From Ecdyonurus torrentis (lineage: Eukaryota > Arthropoda > Insecta > Ephemeroptera > Heptageniidae), in NCBI GenBank assembly GCA_949318235.1, contig OX439128.1:53445589-53509588 (forward strand): 64,000 nucleotides of DNA. The letters run 5' to 3'. This document shows, piece after piece, positions 1 to 19,021 of the stretch (position 1 is its first letter; each line of letters starts with the position of its first letter). Made by a program: the position numbers and the translations under genes. The notes beneath the pieces were generated by a model. It ran no database searches. It was not told the origin of the DNA and saw only the letters and a list, made by a program, of their open reading frames with translations.

Positions 1-155
1 GAACTATAGAAAAATCCCACATAGATAATTAGTGGATGTATCACGAATGTTCCCATCGTATGAGGAATTTCTTGTATAGCACTGTTGTTTGGAGTTGGAG
101 CTGATGCCTGCATACTACTACAATTTTAAATTTATAATCATGTAAGAGTTCGCTT

Positions 156-161
156 TTTATT
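156..161 (-). terminator. Possible polyadenylation signal of the BTB gene
   Basis: AATAAA on the minus strand, about 260 nt after the stop codon at 423-425. A MITE (227-399) lies between, so the 3'UTR would contain it. AT-rich sequence makes chance hexamers common. Confidence 0.3.
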
Positions 162-226
162 TGGAGAGGGGGAGGGGGGGAAGAAGCATAATATTAATAA
201 TATATATTTTAATATTAGAAACTGCA

Positions 227-399
227 TATTGACTGATAATGGAGCAACTGTTTTGAAGCCGACTATAAATAATTTTACTCATATCCGCTTCCGTTTCGAC
301 TTACTGCGCATGCCTATAGTATAAGGAGAAACGAAAGCGGATGTGACCAAAATCGCTTATAGTCAGCCTCAAAACCGGTTGTTCCTTTACTAGTCAATA
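227..399. mobile_element. MITE family M1, copy 1
   Basis: Terminal inverted repeats of about 45 bp: TATTGACT..GGAGCAACTGTTTTGA at the left and the reverse complement at 371-399. The middle carries CATCCGCTTCCGTTTCGACT and ACTGCGCATGC in opposite orientations. Other copies: 43643-43837, 49809-49972 and a half copy at 15822-15912. No coding capacity. Confidence 0.75.
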
Positions 400-422
400 G
401 GAAAAATGGAAGCAAATAAGAA

Positions 423-2353
423 TTAGACTTTTCTGTATTTAAAACCTGCTAATACGCTAGCTGTCTTGTTTAAGGCAAACACTGCATTTTTATCATTTAA
501 ACCAGTAAGAGTGTATGATTCAGGTTTGTGTTTATGGATAACACCTTGCTGTGAAATCAAGATCAGAGTACAAATGCGGTCTTTGTGAAGAAGTAGAGGT
601 TCACATAATTTGAAGTCACAATTGTTATGCATTCCTGTACGTACAACAATTTTTCCAGATCTGACAGTGTCAGATATGCCATTGACAACTATTGTGTCGT
701 TATCAGATAGGTTGGATGCAGTTACAAAACCAATCAACAACATATCACAATCAGTGGAAAATTTAATAGAACAAAGAAAACCCCCATCTTTCAGGTTTCT
801 ATTTCTTTGCATTGCATGGTTCATAACACGCATGTTACTATAAACACGATTACCAAAAATATCTTCTTCGATATATGAATTTGATCCCGAGCATAATTCC
901 AAGCATAATTGAACACTTTTGTTCTCAGAGAATGTAAAATTTGGTAATGGAATTTCAATTCTATCACGAGACTCAAATTTACTTGAAAACCCAACAAGAG
1001 TTGTTCCAAAATCTTTTTGGATAATTTTAAATACACATTCCCATTTTTCTTTATCTAACAAAACATTTGAATTTTCAGCTATATTTGAAAATTCTTTTGG
1101 TGTAAGCGCCAAGAAACGCAAATGTTGAAATATTATTCCAAGAGCTTCACGGATACCTTCTGTTGTATTAGGTAAACCTTTCCTCTCAGCTTCTATTTTA
1201 CCCCAGTATAAGCACTTTGCAATCAAGTAAGCCTCTGATTTAATGTTGAGAGAGTCTTGAGTCACTATCATCAGCAACTGATCCTCTGATGCAAGGTCAA
1301 ATGAAGGGGATGCCAAAACCTGATCCGTGCACTCCAAAACCATCTGTGAATTAATACAGAGATATTAAAGAAATAGACCAGAGAAAAACATAAACATTTA
1401 TATCACAAAACACTTTACATAATTAACATCAGTTTGTCTCAAAACCCAACAGTAGCCCCGTAACAGTGAGTAGAAAATTTGATTTATGCAACCCGCACTA
1501 CATTTTCATACTAATTTCTACATGTTTCTGACGTAATAAACATCAATTTTTACCCAAATTGCATACTTTACATTATTTTCACGCTCTCTTGTAGGGGCTA
1601 CATTAACATTCTGGTAAAAATTGTCAACTGGTTTGAAGATTTCATTACATGTTTATTTATTAAAAAGCACATGTTGTTTTATGTGGTCTATGCGGCTTTA
1701 AGGAAAATAAACCTTTAAAATATGTTGTAGTTTAAGATATTAATTCCCACTACAATTTTAGCATAATATGCATATAGTTATATACACGCTGGTGAGTTTC
1801 TGTATTATTGCACTATCTTTAAAACGTTTACTTAATGATGTTCAAATTTCGCCACACCAATCAACATGTAAAAAGTGATTTGCACTGCGATTAGGGGAAA
1901 AATTTAACCCAGATCGCAGCGCTACTTTTTAATGTAAATTTGTATTCTTGCATTGTTGCGGTAAAATTTTTAATTATATAATTAAAGGAACCTTTTTTTA
2001 ACAATAGCTTTAAATCCTGTTTACATATCCGTGGTTATATACAGTACATTATAGATACCTTCACTGCTTTCTGTTCCAATTTGTGTAAGTCAAGCAACTT
2101 TGCTAAACGATGAACTTGGAAGATATTAGTTGGATTCATATCTTCGGAGAGTTTTTTGATGCATTCATTCTTCAGATTCAGAATCATGTACTTGTCAGCC
2201 ACAATGCACAAGTCCATTGCATCAGTGTAGTTTTGTAACTCAAGCCTTTCAGTGTAAATATGACTAAAATAAAAATATATAAATTAAAAATATTAAAATG
2301 AATTTGTTAATTGCTTCTAAATATGTATAATATGACCTTTTTGCTAAAGCTAT

Positions 2354-2384
<31 letters not shown>

Positions 2385-4373
2385 TATCATGACGCTATAG
2401 TCCCTTTCGGGGTAAGCCAACACTAAAGTATTTTTTTTTTACTAATAACTCATTTAAATAACTAATATAACAGAGGATTAGAATATAATTTCAAGAATTT
2501 CAAAAAGGTTTACCATATAATTAATTGATATAAAAAAATTAAGCACATGAACGTGACTGAGTTTCATGAAAAGAGTATATTATGCAGTGCTTAAAAGAGA
2601 ATAATACAAATTAAATAATAATACTACTAACAATAGGATAAAAAAATAGGGGGATAGAAAATTAGAGCACTAATGTGTACCATTGAAATTTGCACTCATA
2701 TTTAGGATCAGCAATTTTCTTAGTCAGGAATATACATAGGCCAGCATAGAAAAAACATCATTTTAATTTTTTTAATAGCAAAAGAAACTTCAAATCTCAA
2801 TCAAAGACTTATTTCTAGCTTCTAATAAGCTCGAAGAATATGGAAAAAATTTGTCCAATTAAAATAAACTATTTTTATGTAAAAAAAAATTAGGAGAAAT
2901 GTGATTTTTCCCTTATGCTGGACAATGCTTTAGGCACCACAAACATGGCAACAAAGCGCAATGATGTGCAAGGGGTCTATACATACATTAACTTGATCAT
3001 TAATCACAGTGTTTCTGTTTTGTTTGTTTTTTTTCACATATTTTTAATTAAATATAGAAAAAAAAAAAAGAAAACTCACACGAGCATGGTTTGAAATATG
3101 TCTGGCTTCACATCAGTTACAAATATTTCTCCTTTCTCTGCCAAGGGACCAAACAACATTGCACCAAACACATAACTTGCTTTTGACAATAACAATCGGT
3201 GGCACTTGAACTTCTGGAACATATGAGCATAAAATAATTAAAAATTTGTTACATAAATATTACACATACACAGAGGTAGTAACGATTCTGCAACGCAGAC
3301 GGGGGGGGGGGGGGAGGGGGGTTCAGCCTATAGTGAGTATGGAGCCAGCGCCAAGATAATACATACAAAATAAGGACACGCCCCTGCTCGAAAAACTTGG
3401 CAAGTTCTTACCAAGAATCCGTTCCTTAGCAAGAACTTGGTAAGTTCCTGCCAAAAGAAACAGATTCTTAATAAGAACTTGCCAAGAACTTGTTTCAAGA
3501 TCTTGACTGAGTATTTCTTGGTAAGTTCTTACTAAGAACTTGCTTTAAAATCTTGATAAAGATTTTCTTGGCAAGATTCTTTGTAAGATTTCACCAAGAT
3601 CTTAGTTCTTGCCAAGTTCTTAACAACAACGTATCAAGATTTTAGTTAAGATTTCTTGTCAAGATCCTGGTTAGTTGCTTGAAAATAATAAAAAAATCTT
3701 GGAAAATTCTCGCCGGGATTCAGTTTCTTGGTTAAATCTTGGCAACATTTTTAAAAAAATTCAGATTTCTTGGCTTAAATCTGATAAGTTTGGTAAGATC
3801 TTGTTATATTATTTATATAGGGGTTGAAAAAAGGGTTAAGAGGTTTTGATAAAACATTTTTGATGCCAAGAACAGGTTTCTCATCTCTTTTTTAACCCCT
3901 AGAAACCAAATATTCATATATTTAACCCTTCTGATCTCTCGACAATCTAAGTCAAAACATTTAAAACTTTATATAGCGCAAATAACATATATAATCTATA
4001 AGAAAAAGAAAAGAGCAGTGTAAAGACAGCCTGATCAGTGATAAGCAAAGTTGAGCAAGGAGGAGCAAGTTCAATAGATGGATGGGTGACCGATTTTTTT
4101 TATTGTGCTAGAAATGTTTTTTTTTTTATTGATTTCTCTTTATTACGTACTGCAGAATAAATGTTCGTATATTTTAATTTTTCTATATATGCATGCATAA
4201 AAATTATACCTTTTTATCATCACTGTCGTTAAATCCGACAATGAAGACACAGTCTGAATATTCTCCAGTTTTAAGCAGGTATTCATTTTGCTGCCTCAAG
4301 GTAAGTTTTGACATTTGCCACTGCTCATCTGAAGACTCAAGCTCCTAAAAATGGGAAATTAAAAATATAATTA

Positions 4374-4427
<54 letters not shown>

Positions 4428-4907
4428 TGGCCAAAGAACTAAGGTGCGGGTACCAAAATTTAGTTTTAACATGCAGCCATGGTTACAAAACAAAGAGAGA
4501 CAACACATATTCCGCTTTCTTTCTTGGTTTCCAAAATTTAAGTTTCATGATTAAAATTTAAGATAAGATGTTTTCAACGTTTTCTCACAATAATAATATT
4601 CTACAAGAATTTAGTCTCTAATTTTCATATTTGTGTAATTATTATAAGTACCTCTTTATCTAGCTTTTATACATTGATATGACTAGTGACACGGCGTAAA
4701 ACTTTACTTTTTTAATGTGACAGATATCAAAGGTTATAACTTATTGTTAAAAACCATGGGATCGCAAGCAAAAAGGGTTTTACATGCTTGATTGAGATGA
4801 TACACATATTTATTATTATATTTATATTTTGTCTAATCTCCTCTACTCTATTACTTTTTCAGGGTATTGTCGATCAAAATTATAGACATTTTAGTTCATT
4901 GGTCAGA

Positions 4908-4963
<56 letters not shown>

Positions 4964-5201
4964 GACGTAGCACGTAATGAAACCTTATCTTATCAATACA
5001 TCTGTACTATCTGTACTGTACAACATAAATTATATATATATATATATATATTCTAACATTTCATGTTGTTTATTATAAGTGTGTAATTTTTTTAAATATA
5101 TACGGTATGTATATAGAATTATTATTTATAAATTCTTGTAAGCTTACCTCATTTTGCATACTTTTTGTACAAGTTAATGCTTGAGTACTGCAAGAAGCCA
5201 T
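423..5201 (-). CDS. BTB/POZ-BACK-PHR protein, BTBD1/2/3/6-like
   Basis: Spliced gene, five coding exons on the minus strand: 5201-5148 (coding part of an exon that starts at 5234), 4344-4210, 3213-3080, 2263-2059, 1343-423. All introns are GT-AG and the joined frame is open for 482 codons. Residues about 38-125 form the BTB fold (EYSDCVFIVG, then KCHRLLLSKASYVFGAML, then HIYTERLELQNYTDAMDL across the exon 4/5 joint). The BACK region follows (exon 6 start, MVLECTDQVLASPSF), and a divergent PHR-like domain ends the protein (FSTDCDMLLIGF onward). In known animals this architecture is a substrate adaptor for Cullin-3 ubiquitin ligases. The start is the first in-frame ATG after an in-frame stop in the non-coding exon upstream. 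The PHR part is shorter and less typical than in vertebrate BTBD6, so assignment to one BTBD paralogue is not possible. Confidence 0.85.
1370..1702. mobile_element. MITE family M2 in BTB intron 5
   Basis: A 330-bp block strongly similar, in the same orientation, to 63508-63855 at the other end of the window (shared CTCAAAACCCAAC, CTGACGT, CATTCTGGTAAAAATT). The other copy shows inverted ends of the type AAAGGGCATA...TATGCCTTTA. It occupies about half of the BTB intron 1344-2058. Confidence 0.6.
2685..2983. mobile_element. MITE family M3 in BTB intron 4
   Basis: Inverted ends TATAGACCCCTTGCAC (right end, reversed) and TTGCACTCATAT (left). The inner part carries CCAGCATAG words at both sides. 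Full copies at 18668-18953 and 30922-31267, a truncated one at 35763-35905. Confidence 0.65.
3380..3800. repeat. Degenerate array of AAGAACTTGGCAAG-type short palindromes
   Basis: About 400 bp in BTB intron 3 made of many variants of the near-palindromic words CTTGGCAAG, AAGAACTT and CAAGATCTTG in both orientations. It resembles the arms of the 22569-26018 element in style but lacks its ends. A G-run (3300-3318) lies just before it. Confidence 0.6.
4028..4092 (+). mobile_element. 5S rRNA-like SINE head fragment
   Basis: GCCTGATCAGTGATAAGCAA followed by GGATGGGTGACCG resembles the internal promoter region of 5S rRNA (GTCTGATCTCGGAAGCTAAGC ... GGATGGGAGACCG in typical animals), ending in a T-run. 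It is too short and diverged to be a 5S gene. It sits in BTB intron 3. Best read as a fragment of a 5S-derived SINE. Confidence 0.5.
4382..5051. repeat. (AT)n microsatellites
   Basis: Dinucleotide AT tracts at about 4382-4424, 4912-4961 and 5032-5050 inside BTB intron 2; the rest of the intron is AT-rich with no other visible feature. Confidence 0.9.
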
Positions 5202-5370
5202 TCTTATGCCACGTAAAATATTTTTACTCCAATTCTGAACAATAAAAAAACAAATAATAGAAATTAAACTTATAAAAATAAAATATATGTGTATGTATAT
5301 GTATTGTTGGTGTGTGATGTGTGATATAATTTTATCATTTCATATGATATGCAATTCTATACAAACTTAC

Positions 5371-5700
5371 CGGATACCAAAAATGAGAACTTATCCCCAA
5401 AAAATTTCCTCAAAGCGTCACAAAGAAACTTTGCTGCTTGACTTTTCAATTTGATTAAGAGGTACGATGAATGTCGCACACTCACGCAACGTACCTTTTT
5501 GTGAAGCGAGTAGAACCCTGGTAGAAACAGAGTAGAACTAATCGAACCGAACCGACTGTACAGGGTCAACCGTGTAGATTGCGCATTCGCAGAGCAGGCG
5601 CAGAGATTGCGAGTAATACGATTAGAACATTTAAGATAGTAGATTATACAAAATCGGGGAACAACCAAAATTTAAAAAATAATGCAGCGTTGCCAGTGCG
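5371..5700 (-). other. 5' untranslated first exon of the BTB gene
   Basis: The stretch ends in a strong donor (GTAAGT read on the minus strand just below 5371) that joins the acceptor before 5234. In the frame that continues into the BTB protein it has a stop codon and no ATG after it, so it is non-coding. A longer open frame of about 100 codons crosses it, but in another phase: splicing it to the next exon gives an immediate stop. The upstream limit (transcription start) is not visible; 5700 is a guess. Confidence 0.5.
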
Positions 5701-6274
5701 GAAGTTTCTGTGAAGTTGTATAAGACCAAGGCCTCTCTATGTATGTTATGTCAGGAGGAGATACAAGCTCTTGCCACTTGAAGAAAATTTAAGTCATCGC
5801 TGGAAGAAAATTACAGGCAGCAAATTGCAATGTTGCCCGATGCTTAACAAAATTAGGGCTGTTAAAATCAATGTCAATCTGGTAGTGTTTTTCCCTCACC
5901 TTGTTCACCCTGAGCTACTCTCCAGCCAATCAACCCTCACATGCCACCTGCTCTCCACCAATTTGGCTGCCAGGGTGGATTTTAAATTGTTTATTAATTA
6001 CCCTTACAGTTCCAGCGATTCTACCGCCTGCTATAAAAATTGAAGAACGCGCCGCTACCAACTTCTTTTTTTTTCTTCTAATGGCGGGGGTATATTTATA
6101 GCAATGCTCTAGCTTTATTATATAGATCCGTAATGCATATTGTATGTAGTGCACACATGTGGGTTGTGATGCACTGCATGCCGTGGTGCTGAGCCATACA
6201 AAAATAGTTATCAATCATTATAAAATATATTGATAAATAAATTGACTTGCATTGTGTACCTTAAATTAGTTAAA
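5701..6274. other. Head-to-head intergenic region, BTB side
   Basis: Separates the divergently transcribed BTB and carbonyl reductase genes together with 6275-7877. It is less AT-rich than its surroundings near 5880-5970 and may hold the BTB promoter, but I see no TATA box or other clear element. Open frames here are short and mutually overlapping, with no family signature. Confidence 0.4.
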
Positions 6275-7182
6275 GTGAGTGAGTGAGTGAGTGAGTGAGT
6301 GAGTGAGTGAGTGAGTGAGTGAGTGAGTGAGTGAGTGAGTGAGTGAGTGAGTGAGTGAGTGAGTGAGTGAGTGAGTGAGTGAGTGAGTGAGTGAGTGAGT
6401 GAGTGAGTGAGTGAGTGAGTGAGTGAGTGAGTGAGTGAGTGAGTGAGTGAGTGAGTGAGTGAGTGAGTGAGTGAGTGAGTGAGTGAGTGAGTGAGTGAGT
6501 GAGTGAGTGAGTGAGTGAGTGAGTGAGTGAGTGAGTGAGTGAGTGAGTGAGTGAGTGAGTGAGTGAGTGAGTGAGTGAGTGAGTGAGTGAGTGAGTGAGT
6601 GAGTGAGTGAGTGAGTGAGTGAGTGAGTGAGTGAGTGAGTGAGTGAGTGAGTGAGTGAGTGAGTGAGTGAGTGAGTGAGTGAGTGAGTGAGTGAGTGAGT
6701 GAGTGAGTGAGTGAGTGAGTGAGTGAGTGAGTGAGTGAGTGAGTGAGTGAGTGAGTGAGTGAGTGAGTGAGTGAGTGAGTGAGTGAGTGAGTGAGTGAGT
6801 GAGTGAGTGAGTGAGTGAGTGAGTGAGTGAGTGAGTGAGTGAGTGAGTGAGTGAGTGAGTGAGTGAGTGAGTGAGTGAGTGAGTGAGTGAGTGAGTGAGT
6901 GAGTGAGTGAGTGAGTGAGTGAGTGAGTGAGTGAGTGAGTGAGTGAGTGAGTGAGTGAGTGAGTGAGTGAGTGAGTGAGTGAGTGAGTGAGTGAGTGAGT
7001 GAGTGAGTGAGTGAGTGAGTGAGTGAGTGAGTGAGTGAGTGAGTGAGTGAGTGAGTGAGTGAGTGAGTGAGTGAGTGAGTGAGTGAGTGAGTGAGTGAGT
7101 GAGTGAGTGAGTGAGTGAGTGAGTGAGTGAGTGAGTGAGTGAGTGAGTGAGTGAGTGAGTGAGTGAGTGAGTGAGTGAGTGA
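6275..7182. repeat. (GTGA)n perfect tetranucleotide array, about 227 copies
   Basis: 908 bp of uninterrupted GTGA/GAGT repeat with no point variant that I can see. The long open frames across it (Thr-His-Ser-Leu repeats on the minus strand) are artefacts of the 4-bp unit, which stays open in all frames of one strand. Confidence 0.97.
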
Positions 7183-7206
7183 CAATGAAAAAACAACAAC
7201 TATATG

Positions 7207-7430
7207 CATGGACAAAAATAGCTACGTAATAATTATGCTAGCTCATTTCTAGCACAATTAATCAATACAGCATAATTTATACTATACTGAATAATAACTA
7301 TGTTACATATAGCATAAATATTATGTTGTACAGCATAATTATTTATGTTGTTCTAATTCAGCACAAATTATGCTAGAATGACATAAATACATAAATGACA
7401 TAAATTAAGTATTCTACTCTTTCCATGTGT
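7207..7430. mobile_element. MITE family M10, copy 1
   Basis: Built of TACGTAATAATTATGCTAGC at the left and imperfect GCATAAATTA words throughout, in both orientations. The best preserved copy (50050-50240) has ends of the type ACACGGAAAAAAAACGTAAT and its near-complement. Other copies: 9230-9610, 13040-13770, 46165-46380, 48405-48615. Confidence 0.6.
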
Positions 7431-7590
7431 ATTAAAAATTAATAATTTAGTCTCATACATAAATATTAAAATCACATAAAAAATTCAATCCCTTCTTTTA
7501 CCATACAATATACTTAATTACCTTATCAAATTTGGGAGGGTGGAAGAAATTTTTGGAATTAATAAAAAAAAGAAGAAGTTTTGAGAGAAT

Positions 7591-7743
<153 letters not shown>

Positions 7744-7877
7744 CTATAGTTTATCACCTCTCATCACCTCTCACTCTCAGATAAGTAAATTTCACCTTGA
7801 CTTTGATGTTCTAATCTAAGAAACAAACAGTGAGAGAGGGAGACAGACAGACAGAGAGATTTGAATCAGTCAACACA

Positions 7878-15323
<7,446 letters not shown>

Positions 15324-15334
15324 TCTTTGTATAT

Positions 15335-15340
15335 AATAAA
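15335..15340 (+). terminator. Polyadenylation signal of carbonyl reductase
   Basis: AATAAA 12 nt after the TAG stop at 15321-15323. A very short 3'UTR is implied unless a later signal is used. Confidence 0.7.
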
Positions 15341-15534
15341 GGTATAAGTTCAGCTACTGCCAGATTTGACTAAAAAGTTGTGAAGATAAAGAAAAATGTG
15401 CAATGTCACACAGTGATCGATACATAAGGATGACGTATTTTCAGCAAAAATATAAAATATTTGGGTGGTCTCCATGCTAAATTTGATTATTATTTGTTTT
15501 TATTTTGACCATTCAATCCCATAAGAGCCCATGT

Positions 15535-15690
15535 TAATTTCAATAATTATTGTCTCTCTCATCTGATGGTCACGGGTTATGAAATTTTTTATCATAGGTA
15601 GCTTTTCAAATGTCATCATAAGGTTTCCATTTTATTATTATTATTATTATTTTTTAATTTCGAGATGAATACGTCCCTTTAATAACATGA
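15535..15690. repeat. Dispersed repeat M24, copy 1
   Basis: Shares CATCTGATGGTC, CATAGGTAGCT and related words over about 130 bp with 54585-54720. Ends are not defined. It lies just downstream of carbonyl reductase. Confidence 0.5.
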
Positions 15691-15821
15691 TCAATTGTAT
15701 AATCTTGAAATAAGCTATAAAATATTATATTGTTACTGTGGGTATTAAAGAAAAAAAAAAAAAAAACTTTAAAACTATATACTTACTTTTATGTGTATAA
15801 AATAATACATTGAAAATTTAG

Positions 15822-16218
15822 TTTACTGGAACAAGTGTTTTGAGGCCGACTTTAAGCTATTTCAGTCACATCCGCTTCCGTTTCTATACTTACTACGCCT
15901 CTGCAATAGTTAGAATTGTTCGACGCCATAAGTGAGTACTATAAATAACATGGGCCAGTATAGGAAAATGACTCATTTTGTCAGTTTAAAAATACTTTGC
16001 AAAAATTTATTTTGAGAGCATTGATACTGTTAACAGTTTGAATTAGTACCTCAAGTCCTCAAGTATGCAAGAAAAATAATAATAACAAAAAAAATAGCTA
16101 ATCCAAAGAAAATGACCAAAAACTATGTTTGTCCTATGCTGACGTGAGCAATGTAATTCATTGCTCAAGAAGAACATCGAAAAGCATTCAGAATGACGTC
16201 ATGTGCACACACCCTATA
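15822..16218. mobile_element. M1 half copy joined to an M4 copy
   Basis: 15822-15912 matches the left half of M1 (TGTTTTGAGGCCGACT, CATCCGCTTCCGTTTC). From about 15915 the sequence is M4 (CGACGCCATAAGTGAG ... GACGTCATGTGCACACACCC). The right half of M1 and the left end of M4 are missing, so the joint is a deletion or recombination point. Confidence 0.6.
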
Positions 16219-17255
16219 AGAAGAAAAATAAAAACCCGCTAAATTATTTGTTAAAATATATTTCTGCTGCAGATACAATATTATTATTATCATTGAAGAC
16301 ATGAAATAAATCAAATATTTTATATTTATTATAGATAAATATTATGTAATAAAAACTATTGTAAATTGTTAATAAAAATACATAAATGAATTGTGTTATT
16401 TTTTATGAACATTGAAAAAATTATCTAAAGAGCAAGATGTATACATTTTTCCCAAAACTACTTTGAGCGGATATACAGTGTAATTAACTATGTAAAGTCA
16501 ATTGTGATTGGCTATAGTAGGTTTAAAACACACTCTCTGATTGGTTTAGCACCGCGGATACAGCTTTTGGTTGGAACGACTGTGTTTTGGCCAGTGCATA
16601 TACATAATATAGAGGGTGGTACAATTCACCCTTTTACTGTCGTCAAAACTCGGTTTCCTTCGTAAAATTTCGAATTTTGACATACACGTCATACAAGGTG
16701 CCTGTAAACAGAGCCACGTGGTCTCTCAGGTAGGTTGGTTGGTTGTACTAGGCTAATTAAACTAATTAGCCTATTGTTTTGGCTGCGGAGCTTTAACTTA
16801 GCTCACATTGCCACCATCGATTTGAAGCTATGTTTTTGTTTTCTATAATTGTTTAATTGGGTAAGGTAATTGGGATAAAAGGTTAGGGTTTAGGATTTTG
16901 TTAAAAATGTCCACGCCCTTGTCCCTTGTGGTCATATGTGTGATACTATAGGTCTCTGATATTGGTTTCGATTTATGATGATGATTGATGGAGTCAAGCA
17001 AGGAGGGAAGGAAACATTAAAACAAAGGAGATGAGGCGTTACAAATATTTGGATGAATGCCTCACTTGACATGTCATGACAAGCAAATCACGTGATATGA
17101 GAATCAAAATGGAGGTGGAAAAAGGAGGGGGGGGGGGGCACAACATTTCCCCTCTTTCGGTGCTTTTAATTTCCCCTCTTGCTTTGATTGACCTTGTATG
17201 ACGTTTCATACCTGATGCTACCTAGGCAAACTACACCACCATAATATACAGTAGA
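16219..17255. other. Intergenic sequence with short shared blocks
   Basis: 16480-16600 is similar in inverse orientation to 50630-50750 (CTCTCTGATTGG, AGTCAATTGTGATTGGC). ACGTCATACAAGGTG near 16690 is mirrored by CCTTGTATGACGT near 17190, which may be the ends of a 500-bp element. No coding region is recognisable. Confidence 0.4.
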
Positions 17256-17411
17256 AAGCAGAAAAATTGTTAAAGAGACACTATTGGTCCACGAAATTAC
17301 AATAGCAAAGTGTTTCTGTTGCAACAGTTCTCCGCCTTCTCAGGTTGTCTGTCATTGCAGTGGCCAATGACATAAATATAAGCACACCTCCTTGAGTTAT
17401 GCACGGTACAC

Positions 17412-17476
<65 letters not shown>

Positions 17477-17756
17477 GAACTAAAATATAATGCTTGCCTG
17501 CTTGACCAAACAAAAATACATTTTCTATAAACATGTTTGTTTTTGCATGTGATTTTGTTCTTTTCACAGGATGTAAAATATCATAGAGAAAGAGAAGGTG
17601 TGCATAGTCAAGGAGGTGTGCTTATATTTATGTCATTGGCCACTGCAATGACAGACAACCTGAGAAGGCGGAGAACTGTTGCAACAGAAACACTTTGCTA
17701 TTGTAATTTCGTGGACCAATAGTGTCTCTTTAACAATTTTTCTGCTTTCCACTGTA
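17256..17756. mobile_element. TIR element M18 with 165-bp inverted repeats
   Basis: The left arm from CAGTAGAAAGCAGAAAAATT runs about 165 bp and is repeated almost exactly, inverted, at about 17590-17756 (ending CTTTCCACTG). A (CT)n tract fills the middle. TA next to a CAGT end is typical of Tc1/mariner-type non-autonomous elements. A 61-codon open frame inside the right arm is not a gene. Confidence 0.8.
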
Positions 17757-17833
17757 CATCTTGCTAAATATTTACTATTTTATAGACTTTTTTTATAATA
17801 AATTCGCTAGATACATACTAAGTTTTTTTAGAA

Positions 17834-17999
17834 TCTAAAGGTAGAGATAGTGGTAAAAATATCGCGTTTTTAATGTGTCAGTGACAGTAAAATAGCTCTC
17901 TGATTGGCTAGTAGGTTGCCACTAGCCAATCAGAGAGCTAGTTTACTATCGCTGTCACAATAAAAATGCGATATTTTTACCACTGTCTCTCTTAAAGAG
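17834..17999. mobile_element. MITE family M6, copy 2
   Basis: GATAGTGGTAAAAATATCGC and its complement bound the element; inner arms carry CTCTCTGATTGGCTAGTAGG. Same family as 14166-14312. Confidence 0.85.
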
Positions 18000-18352
18000 T
18001 TAAATAAAATAATAAAAAATTACCGCTAAATAAATAACGTTATTAACTAAAGATTTACTATTTAAACTTTTTTCAAACAAGTTTTATTGATTTGTACCAA
18101 AAAAGTTACGTATTATGTTTCTGAATAATTTATTAAATTTATGTTTTCTCTATTATAGTTGAGGATTTTATTTAATTTTGCAACATATTTCCTTATACAC
18201 ACGTAAAACCTGCTATATTTTGTACAAATTGTTCAGTTTCTTGGATGTAACTCTTCAGTACAAACTAATAACTTGGTTGGCAAAAGTAACTTTTTAGTAA
18301 AAACGTTATTTCTTCAGCAGTATAAACAGTTAGCTCTTTTATTTATTTATCA

Positions 18353-18953
18353 GTTTATCCTATGCTGCTGGGCAATGTTATATCCATTACTCCCAGTATG
18401 GCGTACAAGACAAGGGCATTTAATATGACGTCATCCACATACACCCTGTAGCCTATAGGTTTACTTATTATTTAATGGTTATTAATGGTTAGTATTTTAA
18501 TTATATTATTACTTATTTATACAGAAACATTTATTAATATATATATGTTTTTTTTTTCTTTTTTACTCACAATGGAATAAAATTGATTTATGAAAAGTAT
18601 TATAATAACATTATGTGGATATATATCTATATATTTTTGTATATCTATAACTAAAGAACATTACTTATATAGACCCCTTGCACTTTCTTTGACGCCATGT
18701 TTGTGGTGCCTAATGCATTGTCCAGCATAGGGGAAACATCATTTTACCTTATTTGTCGCAAAATATAAGTATATTTTGACATTGTAAGCATTTTTGTGAT
18801 GTTTTTCTAGCTTATTAGAAGCTAGAAATAAGGTTTAGATTGAGGTTTTTGAAGCTAGCTGTTAAAAAAATAAAAATGATGTACCTATGCTGGCCTGTAA
18901 TTCCTAACCAATAAAATTGCGGCTTTTAAATATGAAAGCAACTGGTCTATAGC
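18353..18953. mobile_element. M4 half copy, then full M3 copy
   Basis: 18353-18451 is the right half of M4 (GTATGGCGTAC ... GACGTCATCCACATACACCC). 18668-18953 is a full M3 copy with ends TATAGACCCCTTGCAC and GCAACTGGTCTATA. The 18000-18350 stretch before them is AT-rich with nothing recognisable. Confidence 0.65.
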
Positions 18954-19021
18954 AATAAGTTGTTAGCTTATATTATATAAAAATAGCTATAGTTAAAGTT
19001 ATATAATTAACTTAAAGTTAA

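Noticed and set aside
5357..5668. 103-codon open frame as the N-terminus of the BTB protein
   Set aside because: Splicing at its strong donor puts it out of phase with the next exon, which would then stop at once. The MASCST start in the next exon is in phase.
6211..7215. 334-codon open frame of Thr-His-Ser-Leu repeats, and similar frames over other arrays (10109-10642, 27781-28131, 42765-43283, 59062-59606, 58281-58604)
   Set aside because: Tetranucleotide repeats without stop words stay open in several frames at once; there is no splice or start context and no non-repeat domain.
17537..17722. 61-codon open frame as a gene
   Set aside because: Lies inside the right inverted arm of M18; the mirrored arm shows it is repeat sequence.
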